From positions 62,001-126,000 of the forward strand of contig JAHLKD010000096.1 in NCBI GenBank assembly GCA_025526935.1: a stretch of DNA of 64,000 nucleotides, given 5' to 3'. The position numbers were made by a program, and so were the translations under genes. This document shows positions 56,516 through 64,000 of the stretch, piece after piece. The stretch comes from Cladochytrium replicatum. Its lineage: Eukaryota > Chytridiomycota > Chytridiomycetes > Cladochytriales > Cladochytriaceae. How positions within the stretch are numbered: the stretch's first letter is position 1; every line of letters starts with the position of its first letter. The notes beneath the pieces are model-generated. The model was given only the letters and a program-made list of their open reading frames with translations. It did not search any database and was not told the origin of the DNA.

Positions 56516-58905
56516 ATGGCCGACACTTCCGTCGAGACTCAAGCGACCGAGGCACCCGCTGCTGAGGGAGAGAATCAGTACGATCAGGAGTACTACGCTC
56601 AATACTACGCTGCGTACGGCTATGACCCTGCATCCGTACCGCAAACAACTGGCACGGTCTGGGGCGTCGATGGGTTGGAGTACACTCCTGACCCAAACCC
56701 AACTCGCCCTGCCCAACCTGCAAAACGCCAGGTTGGGAGGCCAAATAAGAACAGCCGAGATGCAAAGGGTGCGGGAGTATACAACGTTTACTATGACCGT
56801 TGGTACACTGAAGGCGAGCGGCGAGGATTAAAGTGAGCTACGATTAGAATTGACGTGCTGGATTGAGAAGGCTGATTTCGAGGTTGTTAGTTTGGAGAAG
56901 GCGTTGACGAGATGTAACCCGGAGAAGGACAGTGGATTCACAAAGGCTCAGGATCCTGGGACATACTTTTGTGTTCACTTTGCTCACGGATGCTGTACTA
57001 AAGGTGAGGCTCTTGCCCCAAAGTTTTGAAGCTGGATGCAAGATCGCTCATATTTATATTTATCTGCAGGGCCAGATTGTGTGGTAAGTGACCGTCAAGG
57101 TGACTAGTTCGTGTGCTCAACCTTGCCACCTAGTTTCTCCATCGCATTCCGACCAAAACCGATCGATTTGAACTGACGAGGGATTGCTTTGGCCGAGAGA
57201 AATATCGTGATGAGCGTGATGATATGGGTGGAGGTATGTCATGGATCCTTACCAGGAATGCATATTCTAAACAATTGTACAGTCGGAACATTTGAGCGAG
57301 ACAATCGAACGCTGTACGTTGGACGTGTCGGGTCATACAAGGATACCGACGTGAGTTAAGATGACAGAACAAAAGTCAATGTCTAACAACCACACTTCTT
57401 TTTAGAACGCAGTGCGTCGCCACTTCTCATTGTGGGGAGAAATTGAAAATCGTGAGTAACCTCTCAGCACCTCTCGTTTGGCTCTGAATACTAATTTGCT
57501 TAAAGTTCGAGTTTTGGAGTCTAAAGCCGTGGCCTTCGTTCGATACAAGGATCGAGCCAACGCAGAGTTCGCTCGAGAAGCAATGCTCGGTCAATCGTTG
57601 GACAAGAATGAAATTCTCAATGTCCGGTGGGCTACCGAAGACCCCAACCCTCGTGCCAAAGAAGAGAACTTTCAGCGACTTGAGGCGATCGCGCTCAAGC
57701 GGCTTAAAGAGACCATGCCTAGCGTTGGAGCGCACGGAAGTCTCATGGAGTACGAAAGTTACTATCCTACTGCAGAGGAGGCAACCAGGCGAGTTAGAAA
57801 AGCTGGAGCAGCCGCATTGGGAGATCCGACTTTCGGCTATACCTATGTTGATGAGTCGGCGGAAGTAGATGGAGCAGGATCCGCTGCAGGGCAGGGAAAT
57901 TACGAAGAAGCGGCATACGCTGCCTGGTATTACCAGAATTACTACGGGAGCGAAGCCCAGACCACCGCGGAAGGCAAAACAGAAAACACGGTCGAAGCTG
58001 CAAACGATTCCGGGACAAAGTCGAGCGCTGCAGTGGCTGATTCAGAGAATATCCAGTCTAAATCGTTGAAATCGGCAATATCGAAAGGTGTCCTCGGCGA
58101 TCTAGCGACCTATCGAGCACAAGCCTCGGCTGTTGCTGAAAATGCAGGATTGGACGCTGCAACCGTTGCCGGGACCACGGCAAGTGCCAAGAGAAAGCGA
58201 CCCCCACCACCGCCTCCGACGAGAGTTAAGGCTCGGATTGAGGAGGTGCAACAGAAGGTTAGCGCCTCAGATGATGAGAAGCAGAACACAGAAAAGGCGA
58301 AGGAAAAGGTGTTCGATCCGAAAACCGGAGTTGCAAAGACAGCGGAAGAGGTGGCAGCTGCCGTGAAGAATGGGGAGCAGAAAAAGAAGGGTGCACCAGA
58401 TGCATACTATGCGTTCTTGGCAAAGAGAGGAAAAGCAAAGAAGGAGAAGGACGCTGAAGAGGAAGCGCAGTATGCGATCCAAAAGTCGGACGAAGTAATA
58501 CGGGACGAAGAGAGTCGAACTGGGAATGGGCCTACGGATGTACAGAAGTCGGAGGATCGCATTATGCCGAAGCGAAAAGAGCGATCGCAGTCCCCTGATC
58601 GCCCACGTGTTGATGATCGGAAGCGCAGACGCGGGGCAGATCGCGACGAAAGTGATAGCTCGAGCGACTCAAGCTCCTCGTCGCATTCGAGATCAAGGTC
58701 GCGGAGTCGTTCCAGGAAGGGAGGAGAATCGAGCAGGCGTAGCAGTAGTCGCCGGGACAGCAGCACCAACAGCAGCAGTTCGAGTGGATCGGAAAGCGAC
58801 AGACGCGGGCGACGCAAGAGCCGCTCGAGGAGCAGCAGCAGAAGCAGCAGTGGAAGTCTCGGCAGTAGGAGCAACGACAGCAGGAAGAAGCGAGGCAGGC
58901 GCTAA
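56516..58905 (+). CDS. cwc2: Pre-mRNA splicing factor Cwc2/RBM22 family with RS-rich tail
   Basis: Seven exons, 56516-56832, 56891-57003, 57070-57083, 57134-57233, 57283-57350, 57406-57451 and 57506-58905, encode about 685 residues; exon 3 is 14 bases. The order is: acidic Tyr-rich leader, torus and CCCH zinc-finger region (ALTRCNPEKDSGFTK, FCVHFAHGCCTKGPDC, FLHRIPTKTD), connector (REKYRDERDDMGG), then RRM (RTLYVGRV, VAFVRYKDRANAEFA, LNVRWATEDPNP). Cwc2 contacts U6 snRNA in the Prp19-associated spliceosome. Yeast Cwc2 is much shorter. Here a Lys/Glu-rich region is followed by a long Ser/Arg tail (SHSRSRSRSRSRKGG and similar) to the C-terminus. Confidence 0.92.
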
Positions 58906-59653
58906 GATAGCTTGTACTGACGAAAATGACAGCAATGATGGGTCAGGAATGACAACACTGTTCATGTTTGTAGTATGGAACCTGATTGCTAAGTTCAACT
59001 GGCTATCATAAGAGACATTCCGATACTGCTGCTGCAATCTATACATGGATGGTGCTGATTCATTCATAAAATTGTCAAAGCGTTCCATCCCGTGTCTGAG
59101 TGGCCATCATTGCCGAGTTTTCATAAATAAGTAGGAGAACAATGTATAACAATGAATCAGGTCTCAAGATCTGCCAAGACAAGAAAGACAAACCTGATGA
59201 GGCACGGAGCCTTGTGAAACTTGAGCGACAAAAATGAAAGCAAAACCTCAGATGAGGCAAACAAAGGGGAATCCGAACAGCGACCGTGATCTGCTCAAAG
59301 CGGCACACACGCCCACGAGGCGAGCAAGGAAGGAAGCTGGAACGGAAGGTAAGTTAAGGATCTGCAAGGATACGAGAAAACGTACGATTGTAGGTGTTCT
59401 GCAACACCATACAATTGCTGGGCTCTCCAACGCGAGGCGACACGCCAGACGGCCCAGCGTTCTTTGGCAAGATGGCAGAAAATTCCCTTAAGTCTGTTCT
59501 CTGCGTCTGGGAAGGATAGATTACTAGAATGTTAATTATTTGATTTGTAGAGCACGATGAAAATCCAAAACTACATCGTTCGTAATCAATCAGTAACAGG
59601 AGTAAAACCATTCCTTTAATGCAAGTTATGATGAATAACCTGCATTATTACAA
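58906..59653. other. Intergenic stretch between cwc2 and tRNA-Thr
   Basis: A plus-strand frame at 59234-59491 is Arg/Lys-rich but has no recognisable content. No other structure is seen. Confidence 0.4.
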
Positions 59654-59726
59654 TGCTTCCTAAGAGAATCGAACTCTTGATCTTGTGCTTACTAGGCACA
59701 CGCTTTGCCAACTAAGCCAAGGAAGC
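59654..59726 (-). tRNA. tRNA-Thr (anticodon AGT)
   Basis: The minus strand folds as a 73-base cloverleaf. The acceptor stem GCTTCCT pairs with AGGAAGC. The D-arm is GCTTAGTTGGCAAAGC. The anticodon arm is TGTGC-CTAGTAA-GCACA, with AGT in the loop. The T-arm is AAGAG-TTCGATT-CTCTT, and the discriminator base is A. The internal A and B boxes (TGGCTTAGTTGGC, AGTTCGATTC) look intact and there is no intron. No run of four or more T follows closely, so the usual pol III terminator is not evident. Confidence 0.9.
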
Positions 59727-59833
59727 TTATTTTCTAACATGTGCTGGTTTATTACAATGTTGTAAGACACTTTTGGGTGTCGTTTTTGTTGCATTGTATG
59801 TACAAAATAAATAGTAATATTGTTAAAAAAAAG

Positions 59834-59838
<5 letters not shown>

Positions 59839-59907
<69 letters not shown>
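59839..59907. repeat. (TC)34 microsatellite
   Basis: An uninterrupted TC dinucleotide tract of about 68 bases, ending in a short T-run. It immediately precedes LINE-like sequence. Confidence 0.98.
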
Positions 59908-59909
<2 letters not shown>

Positions 59910-59911
<2 letters not shown>

Positions 59912-61565
59912 GCATGCCGCGCCGCCCGCCGCACCCCCCTCCAAAATTTTCATCGTTTCTGGCTGTGCTCACTCCCGTGCTCGCTCCCGTGCTCCCTCTG
60001 CGTCCCGCCCTCGCACCCCTCAGGAAAATGTTCCTGACTCACAACCTAACAACTTTGCTGGAGAGAATTTTCTGTGGGCCGATGAAGTGCCTCGCGAATC
60101 ATGTGACCAAGTATCATCCACTTCAGATCCTGCTCAACTTCGTGGAAGATCCCCTGCAAGTGCTGTTGATGTTCAGATGGATGATACTGTCGAAATGTCA
60201 ATTACTGTTGCTGATGCTGACCCAAAAGGGAAACATCGAGTGTCAAAATCACCCCCAACTCGCCGACCTGCCTCTCGTGCCAGGGTCGAGACGAATGCCT
60301 CTGCAGCTGATCATGCTACCTCTCCCTTGCCCACTCCTCGTGACCGATTCTTGGATGAGTGAGACGCAGTGGGAGTATCAAACAAACTACAGCACAATGA
60401 GCAAGATCAAGAGCTGCTTTGGTAGTGATCCTCTCCGCTGCAATCCCCCAAAGCTCTGCTGACACTGAGATTATACGCCCATCGGCAATGCATCTCCCAC
60501 CAGCTCTTCCTCGCCTTCTGAAACATACTCCACCTCTCAATTCCTCTTGAGGCTGACCCAGTGTTTTGCTGGGTCTTGTAGAACCACCTTTCGTGTGAGC
60601 GGCGATGGAGATGCACGTGTAGAGTCAGGTAGCCTACAACAGCAAGTAGTGAAGATGGCTGCAATGGCTCTAGAGACGTCAACGCGATGTGCAGGTGAAT
60701 TGGAGAAGCTCCAGGCACAGATCACTGAGCAGGAAGCAACTGCCCAAGGACTTTGTGCTGAGCTTGCGACTCTGAGAGGCCATGCAATGAAGAGTTTGCT
60801 GCAATTTGCTCGGAAATTGAGGCGGTCAGAAATGGAATAGCAGATGCAGTTGCAACTGCGGTACAGTCAGAAATCCGTAAGATCCTGGAAGACGCAAGGA
60901 ATGGAAGGAAAGAACAACAAAGGTGCCTGGACGAGATTATGGGAGGCCTACGGGACGAGATAGCCTGCCATTTATCAGGATTGGGTCCATTTCTTGAGGT
61001 TTGGAGGACACAGGCTCAGTTCAGCAAATTCAATGTTACTGCTAGCCAATCTAGCCTCGCTGCTGCAGATAGTGGACGCAGGAGTTGCGCGAGCAGTCCA
61101 GATGGCCATTGCTGAGAAATGTCAGCTGGAAAACGTCAAAGGAGAGGGTCATCTCTCGACCAGGGAGGTGGTCGCATTCAGTGTCAATCACAACGAGGCC
61201 CGAAAGTTGGCACCGAAACCCTCAAGCTAATAGAGTGGGAGCTTTGAGGGTGCATGAAATGGGTAATCTTCAGCGGTGGAGGGCAATTTGGGACAGTATT
61301 GGGGAACAGAATTGTCAAGGAAGGACACAGTATTGGAAAGTGGCAACGTGGAATTGTGGCGGAGGATGGCCTCAGAAGGGGATACCTTGTGTTAGTTGGG
61401 CAAGTATCAATAAAATTGAATCTTAATAGTCCAGGAATTGGGAGCGACAGATCAAGAAGCACAGAGAATTTTTGTCAGACAACAGCAGGCGGACTGTTAA
61501 ATTCTGTGCATCCTTGGAGATCTTACCCATTATTTCGCAATAGGCGGCTTTTCTCTTGGGCTTGA
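59910..61565 (+). mobile_element. Probable LINE 5' part with ORF1-like coding
   Basis: Broken plus-strand frames read a Ser/Pro/Arg-rich stretch (59.9-60.36 kb) and then a coiled-coil-like stretch, LQQQVVKMAAMALETSTRCA and ELEKLQAQITEQEATAQGL (60.63-60.83 kb). A charged helix follows (IRKILEDARNGRKEQQRCL). A disordered leader followed by a coiled coil is the usual layout of LINE ORF1 proteins. Several stops interrupt it. No endonuclease or reverse transcriptase follows before the short element at 61677. Assignment to a LINE rests on layout and on the neighbouring LINE piece, not on a diagnostic motif. Confidence 0.4.
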
Positions 61566-61676
61566 GAGTTTTTTTATGCTATGGCTCGATTTATGTTTTG
61601 GGCAGTCATGCTGTTTATTTTCTTTATTGTCATTGTTGAATATTCTTCTGTGTGGAATATTCTGTGTGGGAATATG

Positions 61677-62130
61677 TTAAAAACTAGCATATCAGACTGT
61701 TCGCTATATGGGTTATCCTTTGGGTTGTCTTTTTTCTCTTTGACCTGAGGGTTTTTTGTCAATCCCTCTTCGTTCTTATTTATGGACCAATGTCTTTGAC
61801 CACAGGTATGCCCACACGCACTGTTCACTTGAATATAGGAGTTGATGTGACCAATGTCTTTGACCACAGCATTCCCTGGTTGCCTGACCAGCTTGAGTAT
61901 AGTGGACAGCCTGTCTGATTATTAGGCATATACACACCTGGGAGAACAGGTACTGGGCCAAGAGACGGAACCTGGAGCTGTTGTGCTAGCTAAAGTACAG
62001 CTAAAAACGCCCTACTGCTGCCAGGAGAAGCCCTTGGTGTTTAACAGGTGGTGGTTTCATCCAGGGCTAGGAGAAGCCCTTGGTTTTTAACAGGTGGTGG
62101 TTTCATCCAGTGCCAGGAGAAGCCCTTGGC
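61677..62130. mobile_element. Second copy of the short unclassified element
   Basis: Closely similar to 2618-3407 at both ends and in the middle, but lacking about 400 internal bases of that copy. The left end is gttaaaaactagcatatcag. The internal partial duplication around gaccaatgtctttgaccaca is kept. The right end is repeated: ggagaagcccttgg occurs three times in about 110 bases, the last two repeats separated by a caggtggtggtttcatccag unit. No clear target-site duplication flanks it. Confidence 0.65.
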
Positions 62131-62142
62131 TTTTATCATAAA

Positions 62143-64000
62143 GACTGAGGATCGAAATCTAAACCACTAGCTGAAGTACAAAAGTTAGCACAGCAGCGAG
62201 CATGAGACACATGTTTCAGAAGAGAAGGCACTGATGAAGAACTAGGGTCATCAAAAAAAATTGCTTTTGTCTTACGCCTGTGTGATCTCAGAGCTGATTT
62301 GAATGCTTTGTGACTATCACATTGGCGAGTTCTTAGAAAAGGAAGAAGAGGGTCAGAAGAATTGTGGTGCAAGAGGGAAGAATAGTCACGGAATGCTGAA
62401 CAAGCCTTACTACGCAACAAAGCAATCTCAGGGGCAGAGGAGTGGTCGCTGGTGCTCTAAGACGAGGTGTTGGTGGTCCCAATATCAGAACTGCTGCTGC
62501 CTCAACAAAATCAACTATAATTTGAAATGCAGAATCAATTGCTCCCTGGGCCACTGCACGAGAAATAGAAGTCCCCACAGGGAGCTGAAGTGGTTCCAAT
62601 GCTGCTGTTCGCACCTCTGATGTAAGAGGAAGCAGAATCTTAGCAGCTTCTCTGTGTGACTTACAAATAACTTCTTCCTTTAACAATTGGAGATTCCAAG
62701 AAGGTAGAGGAGGAGGTACAGTGGCCTGAGGATCTGGGCCAGCTAAAGAACATGAACAGGTCTCTGCAAAATGGTCTGAAGGATGGGGAGCCATAGACTG
62801 GGGTTGAGCATGCACTAAATAAGAGGAAGCTGTCACATAAGTAGAAGCAAAAAACAAATCAATAATTGAACTCCCTAAGTGGGAAGGAAAACTTGGGCGA
62901 CGAGCTGAAGAAGAAGCTGGGACAACCAATGAAAGTGAGTAGGCTGTAAAACAAGGAAGAAGTGCTCTGGCACGGGCATTAGTAACACAATCACCAGTGC
63001 TCTGAATTCTAAAATTGAAGTCACCCATCAAAACTACTGGTGTATCCGAATTCGAAACAAATTGAGGAAAATCAGATAATGCACCCAAACAGTCTTCCGC
63101 AGTCCAACGTGGGGGAAAATAAAATCTACCAATCACGACCTGACGAAACCTAAACCACAAACCAAACCCAGAAGGAACTGATGCAATCAACCTAAATTGA
63201 TAAGTACTGCAACGATACGGGTTAATAAGAAGAGCAACACCAGATGTCAAAGGAGCATCTGGTGGAGGACGAGAATCAACCAACAAATACTCTGAAGAAA
63301 CACTGTCTAAAGTTAACTGATGAGTTTCTGCGAAAACTTAAAAATCAAGCAGATGAGTAACAAGCCAAGCAAGCAAATCGGAAAAATCCAGAGGCAAACC
63401 TCTACAGTTGAAGGTTCTAGAACGAAAAGTCCACATTAATTGCGAGATGTAGGTTCAGAACACGAAGAACGGGCTAAAGAAACAGCAGCTTCAAAGTCTG
63501 CAGCAGGGAGATTAGAACGAAGATAATGAAAAACTGCAGGATCATGAGTAATGCCCAGGGTCAAAAAGATCAACGGGCACCTCATCACCTGGAAAAATGT
63601 CCTTGCGGAGCTTGTCAGCACAGTCAGAAGTACAAATAAACTCAGCAGTATTACGCCCAAAGAAACTAATATGGCCGATGTCACACGAAAATTGAGGGTT
63701 TCCAGATCTTCGATTAATCAGAGTGCGGAGCTGATTAAGTGGCTGACGACTAATTTCCTTAAACCTCACAGTAGCAAAACCAGCAGCACAATCACGAACA
63801 GGCTGAGGAGGATTCATAAAAATTGGTGACTCAGCTGGGTAATCAATCACCCATCTGGGCGGCCGTACTGATCTGCCAGATAGGGGGTCCACTCCAGCAA
63901 CCACTGAGCGATAAAGGGCGGGTTGAGCATCAGCATCGGCAGCTTCAATACGAACAATAGCATTTGATGCACAAGAGGCAAATTTTGCAGTGCCCAGGAT
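62143..64000 (-). mobile_element. LINE fragment with AP-endonuclease domain (continues past window)
   Basis: Minus-strand reading from the window edge gives a gag-like stretch (SVVAGVDPLSGRSVRPPRW, then FICTSDCADKLRKDIFPGDE). After stops comes an apurinic-endonuclease-type domain: TFNCRGLPLDFSDLLAWLV, FAETHQLTLDS, VVLMGDFNFR, SSIIDLFFAS and APHPSDHFAE. These are the N-terminal, GDFN, ID and SDH catalytic blocks of LINE endonucleases. The frame continues toward a reverse transcriptase that is not present: the element stops near 62143 at the short element. Several frame breaks make it inactive. Its strand is opposite to the ORF1-like piece at 59.9-61.6 kb. Confidence 0.85.

Noticed and set aside
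58407-58874. Leu/Arg-rich minus-strand frame
   Set aside because: It is the mirror of the Ser/Arg codons of the Cwc2 tail.
59741-60037. Frames with long Ser-Leu or Glu-Arg repeats
   Set aside because: They are translations of the (TC)34 microsatellite and carry no information about a protein.

Overview
The window is nuclear DNA of a fungus. Most genes are split by short GT-AG introns of roughly 50-70 bases, several with exons of only 12-20 bases. The core set is eukaryotic and largely fungal: Atg8, Sus1/ENY2, an NDUFS6-type complex I subunit, ataxin-2/Pbp1, Cwc2, a heat-shock-factor regulator, an Anp1/Mnn9-type mannosyltransferase and a HET-domain protein. Gene-dense GC-richer blocks alternate with AT-rich stretches of gene fossils and retroelement pieces. 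An early-diverging (chytrid-like) fungus fits best, but that placement is inference. All exon boundaries below were deduced by eye from splice signals, reading phase and family similarity, not from transcripts.

Left third (1-24 kb): a truncated Q-rich gene, a small multi-pass membrane protein, a decayed arrestin/GRDP-type copy carrying a young insertion with a 36-bp target duplication, atg8, a decayed AN1 zinc-finger gene, a secreted double-PAN/thaumatin protein, two paralogous secreted GDSL esterases flanking a 7TM receptor-like gene and its pseudogene, a second decayed arrestin/GRDP copy, and two decayed 3-beta-HSD-type copies in opposite orientation.

Middle (24-45 kb): a pair of related single-pass membrane proteins, an NT-C2 protein divergent from sus1, NDUFS6, the intact arrestin-GRDP fusion gene (7 exons, about 906 residues), a GT62 glycosyltransferase, a LINE reverse-transcriptase remnant, ataxin-2 (11 exons), an LRR-like protein and a small heat-shock protein.

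Right third (45-64 kb): a low-complexity protein, a HET-domain protein, a 12-exon gene grown by copying intron-containing modules, an HSF, Cwc2 with an unusual RS tail, tRNA-Thr, a (TC)34 tract and two LINE pieces in opposite orientation separated by a second copy of the short element seen near 3 kb.

The most distinctive system is the arrestin-GRDP fusion family (one intact and two decayed copies within 31 kb). The intron-bearing modular gene at 49.4-52.7 kb is next. No operon-like organisation is expected; the clearest functional coupling is the 125-bp divergent promoter between the NT-C2 gene and sus1.
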